Source: Miltoncostaea sp963703045
GTDB taxonomy: Bacteria; Actinomycetota; Thermoleophilia; Miltoncostaeales; Miltoncostaeaceae
DNA: 64,000 nt
Direction: 5' to 3'
Assembly: GCA_963703045.1 (NCBI GenBank)
Contig: OY969782.1
Location: 1,364,001 to 1,428,000, forward strand
Shown piece by piece: positions 8,814 through 16,489 of the stretch; position 1 is the first letter of the stretch, and every line of letters begins with the position of its first letter. Below the pieces are notes generated by a model, which was not told the DNA's origin, made no database searches, and saw only the letters and a program-made list of their open reading frames with translations. Both the position numbers and the translations under genes were made by a program.

Positions 8814-8887
8814 TGCGCCAGACAGGATTCGAACCTGTGACCTTCGGTTTCGTAGACCGACGCTCTATCCGACTGAGCTACTGGCGC
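8814..8887 (-). tRNA. tRNA-Arg (anticodon ACG)
   Basis: A full cloverleaf reads on the minus strand. The acceptor stem is GCGCCAG/CTGGCGC with discriminator A, the D arm contains AGCTCAGTCGGATAGAGC, the anticodon loop is CTACGAA, and the T arm contains GGTTCGAATCC. The 3' CCA is not encoded. ACG reads CGN codons after A34-to-inosine editing. Confidence 0.95.
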
Positions 8888-8900
8888 GCGATCCGGGAGG

Positions 8901-9524
8901 TTACCAGGGTTCGCCCGCCGCTCCGTCGCGCGACGTGATGAGAGCGGCGCCGACCATGCGCGTCGCAGCCGCCACGGCCTCCTCGGCGCCGAGGCCCCGC
9001 TCGCGCATCGCGTCCCAGACCCGCACGTCGGTCATCGCGCGCGCCAGGGCGCGGGCGCGGTCGTCGAGCCCGAGCGGGCGCAGGGCCTCCTCGGCGAGGG
9101 CGGCGAGGCCGGCCTCGAGCAGCGCGTGCCCCTCCTCGAGGGCGGGCAGGCGGCGCCGGTCGCGGCGCACGTTGTCGGTCATGCGCCCCGCCCGCTCGTA
9201 GAAGCCGAAGCACTCGCGCACCAGGCGCTCGACGCGGTCGGCGGGGGCATCGACGCCGGCGAACAGCGCGGGCGCGGCGTCGGGGGTCGGCGGGTCGACG
9301 ACCCGCATCGTCAGCTCGCCGCAGGCGGTCGCGAGGTCGTGGAGCGTCGGGAAGTGCCGGTAGACGGTCGCGAGCGAGACCCCCGCCCTCTCGGCGATGT
9401 CCGGCCACCGGCCGTCGACGATCCCCTGCTCGTCATGCACGCGCATCGTGGCCTCGAGGATGCGGGCTCGGGTGCGCTCCACCGCCTCGGCCCGCCTACC
9501 CATCTCGTACCGGCGCCGCGCCAT
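8901..9524 (-). CDS. TetR family transcriptional regulator
   Basis: A 207-residue repressor with an N-terminal helix-turn-helix: RTRARILEATMRVHDEQG, then IAERAGVSLATVYRHFPT. The C-terminal helical ligand domain is unassigned. The start at ATG 9524 follows AAGGAAG by eight bases. It is divergent from a cupin gene across 82 bases that contain a perfect palindrome overlapping the cupin promoter. It therefore most likely represses itself and the cupin gene. Confidence 0.88.
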   Translation of the reverse strand: MARRRYEMGRRAEAVERTRARILEATMRVHDEQGIVDGRWPDIAERAGVSLATVYRHFPTLHDLATACGELTMRVVDPPTPDAAPALFAGVDAPADRVERLVRECFGFYERAGRMTDNVRRDRRRLPALEEGHALLEAGLAALAEEALRPLGLDDRARALARAMTDVRVWDAMRERGLGAEEAVAAATRMVGAALITSRDGAAGEPW

Positions 9525-9542
9525 TCTGTGCGCTTCCTTTTC

Positions 9543-9571
9543 TTGACAAATTTGTTCGCGCGTAATTCTAT
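9543..9571 (+). promoter_or_regulatory. Promoter of the cupin gene
   Basis: TTGACA (9543-9548) and TTCTAT (9566-9571) are separated by 17 bases, a good SigA-type promoter. It lies 35 bases before the cupin ATG at 9607. The -35 element overlaps the palindrome described separately. Confidence 0.65.
9546..9555. promoter_or_regulatory. Palindrome ACAAATTTGT, candidate TetR operator
   Basis: A perfect 10-bp palindrome in an AT-rich patch within otherwise GC-rich DNA. It overlaps the cupin -35 box and lies 22 bases upstream of the divergent TetR start. The position suits repression of both genes. Confidence 0.55.
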
Positions 9572-9606
9572 CTCCTTGACCGCACACTCGGAAAGGAGAC
9601 GGACCG

Positions 9607-10083
9607 ATGACGACGATGCAGGCCGCGGGAACCCCGGTGGTGGGGCCGCGCGACGGCGAGGCCTGGTGGTGGACGGGGGAGCTCGCCCGGATCACGACGA
9701 CCGGCGAGCAGACCGACGGGCACCTCGCCCTGGTCGAGATCCTCGCCCCGCAGGGGATCGCGATCCCGTCCCACGTGCATCACCGCGAGGACGAGGGGTT
9801 CTGGCTACTCGAGGGGGTGGTGCGGTTCACGGTCGACGGTCGCACGTTCGACGCCCGCGCCGGCGACTTCCTGCTCGGCCCGCGCGACGTGCCGCACGCC
9901 TACACCGTGGTCGACGGGCCGGCCCGGATGCTGTTCATGTTCGCGCCGGCGGGGCTGGAGGGGTTCATCCGCGTCGCGGGGGTGCCCGCGTCCGAGCCCA
10001 CGCTGCCACCGGCCGACGTCCTGCCCGACTGGGGCGCGCTGCCCGCCCTGGCGGCCGCCTACGGCATCGAGATGGTCGGCTGA
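9607..10083 (+). CDS. Cupin-domain protein (quercetin-dioxygenase-like)
   Basis: A 158-residue single cupin. Motif 1 appears as SHVHHREDEGFWLLEG, which provides His, His and Glu metal ligands. Motif 2 appears as GDFLLGPRDVPHAYTVVDG with the fourth ligand His. The C-terminal tail GLEGFIRVAGVP is shared with the second cupin at 12481-12984. Such proteins bind Fe, Mn or Ni and may be dioxygenases or isomerases; the substrate is unknown. AAGGAG precedes the ATG. It is divergent from a TetR regulator that probably controls it. Confidence 0.85.
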   Translation: MTTMQAAGTPVVGPRDGEAWWWTGELARITTTGEQTDGHLALVEILAPQGIAIPSHVHHREDEGFWLLEGVVRFTVDGRTFDARAGDFLLGPRDVPHAYTVVDGPARMLFMFAPAGLEGFIRVAGVPASEPTLPPADVLPDWGALPALAAAYGIEMVG

Positions 10084-10235
10084 CGCGCCGCCACGTTCGG
10101 CGTCCCGTCCCGGCGCGTCATCCGGGCGTCGTGCCCCCCCGGATGGCGCGTCCGCGCGATACGTGGTTTCTTCGTGTCGCGTAGTCGGTGAGGTCGTCCC
10201 CGTCGCGTGCGTCGGGGACCCGAGGGAGGAACCCG

Positions 10236-10601
10236 ATGCCAGGGAAGCTGGTGCACATAGAGATTCCGGCCGACGACACCGGCGCGAGCCGCGCGTTCTG
10301 GGGCGGAGTGTTCGGATGGAGCTTCGAGGAGTTCCCCGGTGCTCCGGGCGAGTACCACATGGCCCGGCTCGGCGAGGACCAGGGCGCCGCCATCACCAGC
10401 GCGGATCCGGGCGCGACCGGACCGCGCGCCTACTTCGACGTGGACGACATCGATGCGGGCATCGGCCGCGTACGTGACCTCGGCGGCGAGGCGGGCGAGA
10501 AGTTGGCCGTGCCGTCGATGGGCTGGTTCGCCACCTGCCGCGATCCGCACGGCAACGGCTTCGGCCTCTGGCAGACCGACCCCGGTGCGTCCATGGGTTG
10601 A
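10236..10601 (+). CDS. VOC (glyoxalase/bleomycin-resistance fold) family protein
   Basis: 121 residues with the VOC pattern: GKLVHIEIPADDTGASRAFW, then FGWSFEEFPG, and the closing strand DPHGNGFGLWQTDPG. The start at ATG 10236 follows GGGAGGAA. VOC proteins bind metal and act as isomerases, dioxygenases or drug-binding proteins. Here no neighbour indicates the substrate. It is one of four VOC genes in the window. Confidence 0.8.
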   Translation: MPGKLVHIEIPADDTGASRAFWGGVFGWSFEEFPGAPGEYHMARLGEDQGAAITSADPGATGPRAYFDVDDIDAGIGRVRDLGGEAGEKLAVPSMGWFATCRDPHGNGFGLWQTDPGASMG

Positions 10602-10606
10602 GGCGC

Positions 10607-10625
10607 CGCCGCCCGCGAGGCGGCG
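10607..10625. terminator. Short GC hairpin between VOC gene and tRNA-Ser
   Basis: CGCCGCC (10607-10613) pairs with GGCGGCG (10619-10625) over a five-base loop. It lies just after the VOC stop and just downstream of tRNA-Ser(GCT) read on the minus strand. It is short, with no T-run, so the call is weak. Confidence 0.35.
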
Positions 10626-10649
10626 ACACCGCGCGCGACGGGTCCGAAA

Positions 10650-10739
10650 CGGAGAGGGAGGGATTCGAACCCTCGAATCAGGTTAACCCCGATTACCCGC
10701 TTAGCAGGCGGATGCCTTCAGCCACTCGGCCACCTCTCC
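10650..10739 (-). tRNA. tRNA-Ser (anticodon GCT)
   Basis: The minus strand gives acceptor GGAGAGG/CCTCTCC with discriminator G, a D arm with TGGCCGAGTGGCTGAAGGC, anticodon loop CTGCTAA, a long variable arm typical of serine tRNAs, and T arm GGGTTCGAATCCC. CCA is not encoded. It is 90 nt long. Confidence 0.95.
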
Positions 10740-10801
10740 CGGAGGCCGACGCATCCTAGCGAGCGCCCCGCCCCGGGTGGGCGGGGCGTAGCCTCGGCCG
10801 C

Positions 10802-11612
10802 ATGGACGACGCCCCCGACCTCGGCGATTTCACCGATGTCGACGCGGCGGCGGCGCCCGGCGCCCTGGCCGGCTACCTCGACACGGTGCGCGGCGTCGGC
10901 GGCCGTGGCCGAGTGGAAGGAGCGCAGCTTCGCGCTGCTCCATCCGCGCCCCGGCGCGACCCTGCTCGACCTCGGCTGCGGCACCGGCGACGACCTGCTG
11001 CCCCTCGCCGACCGGGTCGCGCCCGGCGGGCGCGTCCTCGGCATCGACGCCAGCGCGACGATGGTCGCCGAGGCGCGGCGGCGGGTCGCCGGCCGCGACG
11101 CGGTCGAGGTCCGCGAGGGCGACGCCCGGGCCCTCGACCTGCCCGGCGCGAGCGTCGACGGCGCCCGCGCCGAGCGCGTGCTGCTCCACATGGACGACCC
11201 CGCGGTCGTCGTCGCCGAGATGACGCGGGTGCTGCGCCCGGGCGGGCGCCTCGTCGTGGCAGAACCCGACTGGGGCTCGCTCGTGATCGACGCCCCCGAC
11301 CCCGAGGCCGGCCGCGCCGTCGCCCGCGCCGCCGCCGGCCGCTTCCGCTCCCCCTACGCCGGTCGCACGCTGCGCCGGCTGCTGATCGACGCCGGCCTCG
11401 TCGAGGTCGAGGTCGCGGCGCGAACGCTCGTCATCGACGATCCGGCGGCGGCCGAGGCCGTCTTCCAGCTCGACGACGCCGCCCGCCGGGCCGGGAGCGA
11501 GGGCGCGATCACCCCCGAGCGCGCCGGCGCCTGGCACGAGGGCGCGACCCGCGCCGAGAGCCGCCTGCTGATGGCGATGACCGCCTTCATGGCGAGCGGC
11601 CGGCGCCCCTGA
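10802..11612 (+). CDS. SAM-dependent methyltransferase (UbiE-like), apparent frameshift near 10904
   Basis: The class I methyltransferase core is clear: LLDLGCGTGDDLLPLADRV (SAM loop), LGIDASATMVAEARRRV, and RVLRPGGRLVVAEPDWG. The natural N-terminus (FTDVDAAAAPGALAGYLDTV) lies in the frame of ATG 10802. From about 10904 the homologous sequence (AAVAEWKERSFALLHPRPG) continues in the +1 frame, read from ATG 10836 by a simple caller. Removing one base in the GC-rich junction restores a normal protein of about 269 residues. Substrate is unknown. It lies between two tRNA-Ser genes. Confidence 0.75.
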
Positions 11613-11645
11613 GCGACCGCCGGGCTATCCTCGCCCGGCGCGCCC

Positions 11646-11733
11646 GGAGGGGTGGCAGAGCGGTCGAATGCGACGGTCTTGAAAACCGTTGCCGGGCAAC
11701 CCCCGGCCGAGGGTTCGAATCCCTCTCCCTCCG
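11646..11733 (+). tRNA. tRNA-Ser (anticodon TGA)
   Basis: Acceptor GGAGGGG/TCCCTCC (one G-U pair) with discriminator G, anticodon loop CTTGAAA, long variable arm, and T arm GGGTTCGAATCCC. CCA is not encoded. It is 88 nt long and is followed at once by a strong hairpin terminator. Confidence 0.95.
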
Positions 11734-11738
11734 CTCAC

Positions 11739-11775
11739 CCCTGAGGAGGAGCGCGCCGAGCGCCCCTCCTCAGGG
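11739..11775. terminator. Bidirectional hairpin terminator after tRNA-Ser(TGA)
   Basis: Arms 11739-11754 and 11760-11775 form a 16-bp stem with one A-C mismatch and a five-base loop. The hairpin lies between tRNA-Ser (plus strand) and the 87-residue gene (minus strand), so it probably ends both transcripts. No T-run follows. Confidence 0.65.
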
Positions 11776-11800
11776 TGGTCCCCGACGGGAACCCCGAGGT

Positions 11801-12064
11801 CTACTCCTCGATGAAGATCTCGATGGTCTCGGCGAGGACCCCGTCGTACTCCTCCGCGGCCTTGGCCGCGTCCGACTCCAGCATCGTCATCATGGCGTCC
11901 ATGTCCGGGACGTCCAAGATCAACCCCACTCTGTTGCGGTTCTGGGGGTTCACGAACGTGCGGATGTTCGTCACACCGACGGTGGCGAAGACCTCCGCGC
12001 GCTTGGGCGATGCGAGCCAGTGGGCGGTGTCCTTGACGTCGTGGGTCGCGATCACGGTCGGCAT
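11801..12064 (-). CDS. Hypothetical protein, probable ferredoxin-like (dimeric alpha-beta barrel) fold (87 aa)
   Basis: The protein begins MPTVIATHDVKDTAHWLASP and has NRVGLILDVPDMDAMMTMLE in the middle. The alternating strand-helix pattern resembles small dimeric alpha-beta-barrel proteins (Dabb or monooxygenase-like). No catalytic residue is identifiable. CAGGAG lies eight bases before the ATG. Its base composition and that of the following 1.3 kb look less GC-biased than the surroundings. Confidence 0.65.
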   Translation of the reverse strand: MPTVIATHDVKDTAHWLASPKRAEVFATVGVTNIRTFVNPQNRNRVGLILDVPDMDAMMTMLESDAAKAAEEYDGVLAETIEIFIEE

Positions 12065-12480
12065 GTCGTCTCCTGACTTTGGGCCCTACGTGGACAGGCT
12101 CCCCTGAACACAGGTTCCGTCGGCCGTCCCGTCAGCGCCATGCTCCGTTCGGCCGATGCCCCGGACGACCCCGTCGTGCTCCCGGTGCCGTCCCCACGGA
12201 CGATAGGGATTCGTGCGGCCCGGCCTGCGAAACACCGTCGCGAAGGCGTGGAGCTCGCGAATGACGGAGCTCGGCACTGACGTTCCTGCCGCTGTCCTGA
12301 GGCCCGGATCGCGTCCGCCGACCTCCGACGAGGCCACCGGCGCCCTGCATAAAGGACCCGCTCTCCTCACTTCGATATGTAGGCCCATAACATCCAGAAC
12401 GGCGAAGGGGTCCCACCGAGGCCAGGCCTGCATTCGCCGTGAGCTGCACGGTGCCCATCGACCCGAGAGTGAGGACTTTC
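12065..12480. other. Gene-free stretch upstream of second cupin gene
   Basis: 416 bases between divergent genes. No frame in either direction has both a ribosome-binding site and recognisable sequence. AT-rich patches such as CATAAAGG and CGATATG near 12347-12385 could carry promoters, but no convincing -35/-10 pair was found. The stretch is visibly less GC-rich than its surroundings. Confidence 0.35.
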
Positions 12481-12984
12481 ATGAGCTCCAGCTCGAGCCC
12501 GCCCGTCGCGCCGATCGCGCTCCAGCCTCGCGAAGGCGACGCCCGCTGGTTCCTCGGCTTCCTGGTCACGATCAAGTCCACCGCCGAGACAACCAATGGA
12601 CGTGTGGCCGTCGTCGAGCATCTCGGGACACGGGGCCTGGGATCGCCGCTGCACGTCCATCGCAACGAGGACGAGTGGTTCTACGTCACCGAAGGCGAGC
12701 TCACCTTCTGGGTCGGCGGCGAAACGATCAACGCGCCCGCCGGCTCGTTCGTCTACGGACCCCGCGACGTGCCGCACACCTTCAGCGTCACCTCAGACCA
12801 GGCCCGCTTCCTGCTCGTTACCGAGCCCGCTGGCTTCGAAGGCTTCATGCGCACCCTCTCCGTGCCCGCAGCGACCCTCACCCTCCCGCCGCGGTCCCTG
12901 CAGCCACCCGCCCCGGAACTGATGATGGCCACCGCCGCCGAGTACGGAATCGAGATTCTCGGCCCTCCCGGCATCCCCTCCTAA
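12481..12984 (+). CDS. Cupin-domain protein, paralogue of the 9607 cupin
   Basis: 167 residues with cupin motif 1 (LHVHRNEDEWFYVTEGE) and motif 2 (GSFVYGPRDVPHTFSV), keeping the metal-binding His/Glu set. The tail AGFEGFMRTLSVPAATLTLP matches the other cupin closely enough to call them paralogues. The start is ATG 12481, preceded by GAGGAC. Codon choice contains more A/T-ending codons than neighbouring genes, which suggests a different history. No regulator is adjacent. Substrate is unknown. Confidence 0.82.
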   Translation: MSSSSSPPVAPIALQPREGDARWFLGFLVTIKSTAETTNGRVAVVEHLGTRGLGSPLHVHRNEDEWFYVTEGELTFWVGGETINAPAGSFVYGPRDVPHTFSVTSDQARFLLVTEPAGFEGFMRTLSVPAATLTLPPRSLQPPAPELMMATAAEYGIEILGPPGIPS

Positions 12985-13366
12985 ACCGCGGCCGGCCCAA
13001 GCGTGGATCATTCGTCCGGCAGTGCATGAAGCCGCTGCAAGCCCGGCCATCTGGCTCTCAGGCTCCCGCCTGGGCGCAAGGGCCATGAGCCCTCGGCGAG
13101 CCGGGCGGTGGCCGTGCCCGCATGTCGCTGCGCGGGCTCCGGCCGCGCACCGCACCGAGCTCGAATCGACCGGCCCCGGAGTGCCGCTCCCCACTCGGAC
13201 GCAGGGGGCTCCTCAGTGAGTCCTTCGTGTGCGCGGGTTCAGGGTCGGTCCGCGTGGCGGGCCGCGACCAGGTTCAGGTTCGACTTCAATCCCGCTAGGC
13301 CCGCTGACCTGAGGGGGTGGCCTGCGCCCCCTCCTCGGATTCCTCCCCACAGAGGACCCAAAGGCA
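12985..13366. other. Gene-free lower-GC stretch
   Basis: 382 bases with short open frames only (65-96 codons), none with ribosome-binding site plus family resemblance. It is less GC-rich than the flanking genes. No direct repeat of the nearby tRNA-Ser 3' end was seen, so I do not call an integrated element. Confidence 0.35.
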
Positions 13367-13804
13367 CTACGCCTCGAGGAGCGACTTGAGACGGCGGAGG
13401 TCCTTGCGGTTGGCTCGACGCATCGCTCCGGCCACGAGCATGGACGAGAGCCGGGCAGAGCCGGAGGGCTCGCCGCGGTTACGGAGGACCATCCGCGTTC
13501 CGCCAGACGGCCCGTCCTCCCAGGTGTACGTCGTCTCCATCGGGAACGGCCCCTCGGAGGTCGCCATCACGAGTCGCTCGTCGGCGACGAACTCCCGCAC
13601 CTCGTAGGTGTAGGCAAGGCGCCGACCGAGGAAGCGGGCGACGAACGCGACTCTCGAGCCCACCGCGAGGGGTCTCGGGCTTCGCCACTCGACGGCCTCG
13701 ATCTTCTCGTACCAGGTCACCGCGTTGTCGGGATCGGTCGCGAAAGCGGCGACGTCGGGCCGGGGTCGATTGATCTCGATCTCGGTGACGACATCGACTG
13801 GCAC
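13367..13804 (-). CDS. SRPBCC (polyketide-cyclase-like) family protein
   Basis: 145 residues opening with the SRPBCC strand-helix signature TEIEINRPRPDVAAFATDPD and NAVTWYEKIEAVEW. It closes with a helix containing RRANRKDLRRLKSLLEA. The start is GTG at 13804. These proteins bind hydrophobic ligands in a START-like cavity; many actinobacterial copies have no known role. It stands alone next to a 248-base gene-free gap. Confidence 0.78.
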   Translation of the reverse strand: MPVDVVTEIEINRPRPDVAAFATDPDNAVTWYEKIEAVEWRSPRPLAVGSRVAFVARFLGRRLAYTYEVREFVADERLVMATSEGPFPMETTYTWEDGPSGGTRMVLRNRGEPSGSARLSSMLVAGAMRRANRKDLRRLKSLLEA

Positions 13805-14052
13805 GCTCCAGAGGCTACCCCCGAGATCTCCGCCAGCGAAAGCGTGGGTCGCGGACCGGTCGGCATCAGGCCCGTTCGGCGCAGGGGCGGCGAGCGGTCA
13901 GGCATCGCCGTCCATCGGCCGGGGGAAGGCACGTTGACGGGCCGCCCGCGGCGGGCGCACGATGAGGGGCCGGGAGCGGACGGGGGTGGCGGTGACCCTG
14001 CCACGTCGAGCGCGTCCGCCGTCCGGGCCACTCACAGCCAGGAGGCCTCGCG

Positions 14053-14340
14053 ATGCACGCGACCATTCGAGCGTACGACCGCGCGAGCGGTCTGGTCGGC
14101 CTGCTCTCCGAACGCAAGGACGAGATCGAGCGGCTCTTCAGGGAGATCCCCGGGTTCCGCGGCTACCACCTGGTGGAGACGGGCGATGCGAGCTGCGTCA
14201 GCGTCACCGTCTTCGACGACGAGGACGGCAGCCGGGCGGGGACCGATGCGGCCCGCGAGTGGGTCGCCGCGAACGCGGCCCATCTGGATGTGCCGCCTCC
14301 GCAGATCTCGGCCGGCGAGGTCGCGTTCAGCCTCCGGTGA
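14053..14340 (+). CDS. Antibiotic-biosynthesis-monooxygenase-like / dimeric alpha-beta barrel protein (95 aa)
   Basis: It begins MHATIRAYDRASGLVGLLSE and contains IPGFRGYHLVETGDASCVSV, which has the strand-helix layout of ABM-type dimeric alpha-beta barrels that oxidise or sense small aromatic compounds. A perfect AGGAGG lies seven bases upstream of ATG. No cofactor-binding residue is identifiable. It stands 182 bases before the RsbQ-like hydrolase gene on the same strand. Confidence 0.65.
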   Translation: MHATIRAYDRASGLVGLLSERKDEIERLFREIPGFRGYHLVETGDASCVSVTVFDDEDGSRAGTDAAREWVAANAAHLDVPPPQISAGEVAFSLR

Positions 14341-14522
14341 GGCCGGCGCGCTGACCACCTGGGAGATCCGGGTGGGCGCCGAGGCGGCCGATGCCCGCCG
14401 CCTCGGCGCGGATCATCGGGTCGTCGAGCACGCCGCCGCCGGACGGGAGGGTCCGCGCGCGCCCGACGGGCGGCCGCCGCGCGTGGTTAGGTAGTGACGT
14501 CCGGCGAGGGGAGGGGACGATC

Positions 14523-15338
14523 ATGGCGGTACGGGAGAGGAACAACGTCGTCGAGCACGGGCCGGCCGAGGCCCAGGCGATGCTGTTCGCGCACGGCTTC
14601 GGATGCGACCAGACGATGTGGCGCGACGTCTGGCCCGCCTTCGCCGACCGGTACCGGATCGTGCTCTTCGACCATGTCGGCGCGGGCGGCTCGGACCTGG
14701 CGGCCTACGACGCGACGCGGTACGGGTCGCTGGCGGGCTACGCGGGCGACGTGCGGGAGATCTGCCGCGAGCTGGGGCTCCGCGACGTCATCCTCGTCGC
14801 CCACTCGGTGGCCGCGATGATCGGCGTTCTCGCGGCGGTCGAGGAGCCGGAGCTGTTCGACCGGCTCGTCCTCGTGGGCCCGTCGCCCCGCTACATCGAC
14901 GACGGCGACTACGTGGGCGGGTTCACCAGGGACGACATCGAGGGTCTCCTGGACGCGATGGACAGCAACTACCTGGGCTGGTCGCAGCAGCTCGCGCCGG
15001 TGATCATGGGCAACCCGGACCGCCCCGAGCTGGGGGACGAGCTGACGAACAGCTTCTGCCGCACCGACCCGGAGATCGCGCGCCGGTTCGCGCGTGTGAC
15101 CTTCCTGTCGGACAACCGCGCCGACCTCGGGCGCGTGCGGACGCCGAGCCTGGTGCTGCAGTGCCGCGAGGACGCCATCGCGCCGCAGGTCGTCGGCAGG
15201 TACGTGGCAGCGGCGCTCCCCGACAGCACGTTCGTCATGCTCGACGCGGTGGGGCACTGCCCCAACCTCAGCGCCCCCGTGCAGACCGTCGCGGCGATCC
15301 GGGACTACCTCGACGCCACGCGCGACGGGAGCGCCTGA
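14523..15338 (+). CDS. RsbQ-like alpha/beta hydrolase
   Basis: 271 residues with the complete hydrolase triad. The nucleophile is in VAHSVAAMIGVLA, the acid in QCREDAIAP, and the His in DAVGHCPNLSAP. The oxyanion HGFGCDQTMWRDV and the SVAAM elbow match RsbQ, which in Bacillus activates the PAS-PP2C phosphatase RsbP under energy stress. The next frame encodes exactly a PAS-SpoIIE phosphatase, which strongly supports this role. A start at ATG 14523 follows a purine-rich GAGGGGAGGGG. It could be the first half of a fusion if the frameshift described in the findings is an artefact. Confidence 0.85.
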   Translation: MAVRERNNVVEHGPAEAQAMLFAHGFGCDQTMWRDVWPAFADRYRIVLFDHVGAGGSDLAAYDATRYGSLAGYAGDVREICRELGLRDVILVAHSVAAMIGVLAAVEEPELFDRLVLVGPSPRYIDDGDYVGGFTRDDIEGLLDAMDSNYLGWSQQLAPVIMGNPDRPELGDELTNSFCRTDPEIARRFARVTFLSDNRADLGRVRTPSLVLQCREDAIAPQVVGRYVAAALPDSTFVMLDAVGHCPNLSAPVQTVAAIRDYLDATRDGSA

Positions 15339-15339
15339 C

Positions 15340-16467
15340 ACGGGGGACGACCTCCCCATCGAGAGCGCCGAGGAGCTCTACGAGAACGCTCCCTGCGGCT
15401 ACCTCACGACCACGCTCGACGGGACCATCGCCCGCGTCAACCGCACCTTCGAGGCGTGGACGGGGCTCGACCGGGACGACCTGCTCGGCAGGCGCCGCTT
15501 CCAGGACCTGCTGGCGCCGGGCGCCCGGATCTACCACGAGACGCACTACGCGCCCCTCCTGAGGATGCAGGGAGCGGTACGCGAGATCGCCGCCGAGATC
15601 GTCTGCGCCGACGGGTCACGGCTGCCGGTGCTGCTCAACTCGGTCCTGGTCGCCGACCGGCCGCTGAGCCCGGGCATCATCCGGACCACGATCTTCGACG
15701 CGCGGGACCGTCGCCGGTACGAGCAGGAGCTGATGCACGCCCGCCGCCGCGAGCACGAGATCGCGCAACTGCTCCAGCGCAGCCTGCTGGCCGGACGTCT
15801 GCCGGCCGGGCCGGGCGTCGACATCGCCGCCGTCTACCGCCCCGGGGTCGCGGGCGCCGACGTCGGCGGCGACTGGCACGACGCCTTCTGGCTCGGCGAC
15901 GACCGGATCGGGCTCGTGGTGGGCGATGTCGTCGGCAAGGGGATCGAGGCGGCCGCGACGATGGGGCAGTTGCGCAGCGCGACGCGCGCCCTGGCCTCGA
16001 CCGGGCTCGAGCCCGGGAGGCTGCTCGACGCGCTGGACGCCTACGCGAAGCGGCACGAGGTGGGCGCGCTCACCACCGTCGTGTACGTCGAGGCCGACCT
16101 GGTGGCGTCCGAGCTGCGGCTGGCGAGCGCCGGTCATCCCCCCGCCGTCGTCGTCGACCCCCGCGCCGCAGCGAAGTTCGTGTGGGAGGGGCGCTCGCCG
16201 CCGCTCTGCGTCGCGACGGATGCGCGTCCGACGGCCACCGTCCCGCTGGCGCCGGGCGGTCACCTGCTGCTCTACACCGACGGCCTGTTCGAGCGGCGCG
16301 ACGAGGTGGTGCACGCCGGGCTGGACCGCCTCCTCGCGACCGTCCGGGACCTCCCGGCCATCTCGCCGACGTCGCTGACCACCGACCTGCTGCGCGCGCT
16401 CGACCCGGGACCGCTGGAGGACGACGTCTGCCTGCTGGCGGCGCGGATCGGGGAGGGCGGCCCGTGA
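15340..16467 (+). CDS. PAS-SpoIIE (PP2C) phosphatase, RsbP-like; 5' end lacks a standard start codon
   Basis: The frame encodes about 375 residues. A PAS domain (about 7-110: ENAPCGYLTTTLDGTIARVN, LLGRRRFQDLLAPGA) and a short linker helix are followed by a PP2C/SpoIIE phosphatase domain. Metal-binding Asp residues lie in GADVGGDWHDAFW, LVVGDVVGKGIEAA, LLYTDGLFERRDE and LEDDVCLLAARI. It should dephosphorylate a STAS anti-sigma antagonist in a partner-switching pathway. No ATG, GTG or TTG occurs in frame before 15565, which is already past the PAS core. The frame opens exactly at the hydrolase stop, so either a non-AUG codon is used or the two genes are really one. Confidence 0.78.
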   Translation, partial: TGDDLPIESAEELYENAPCGYLTTTLDGTIARVNRTFEAWTGLDRDDLLGRRRFQDLLAPGARIYHETHYAPLLRMQGAVREIAAEIVCADGSRLPVLLNSVLVADRPLSPGIIRTTIFDARDRRRYEQELMHARRREHEIAQLLQRSLLAGRLPAGPGVDIAAVYRPGVAGADVGGDWHDAFWLGDDRIGLVVGDVVGKGIEAAATMGQLRSATRALASTGLEPGRLLDALDAYAKRHEVGALTTVVYVEADLVASELRLASAGHPPAVVVDPRAAAKFVWEGRSPPLCVATDARPTATVPLAPGGHLLLYTDGLFERRDEVVHAGLDRLLATVRDLPAISPTSLTTDLLRALDPGPLEDDVCLLAARIGEGGP

Positions 16468-16489
16468 CGCGGGGCCCCGGCACGCTCAC

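Noticed and set aside
13022..13219. 65-codon plus frame in the gene-free patch
   Set aside because: It lacks a ribosome-binding site and has no recognisable sequence; it was treated as non-coding.
11646..13366. Possible genomic island inserted at tRNA-Ser(TGA)
   Set aside because: No integrase, no repeat of the tRNA 3' end and no mobility gene were found. Only composition and proximity support it.
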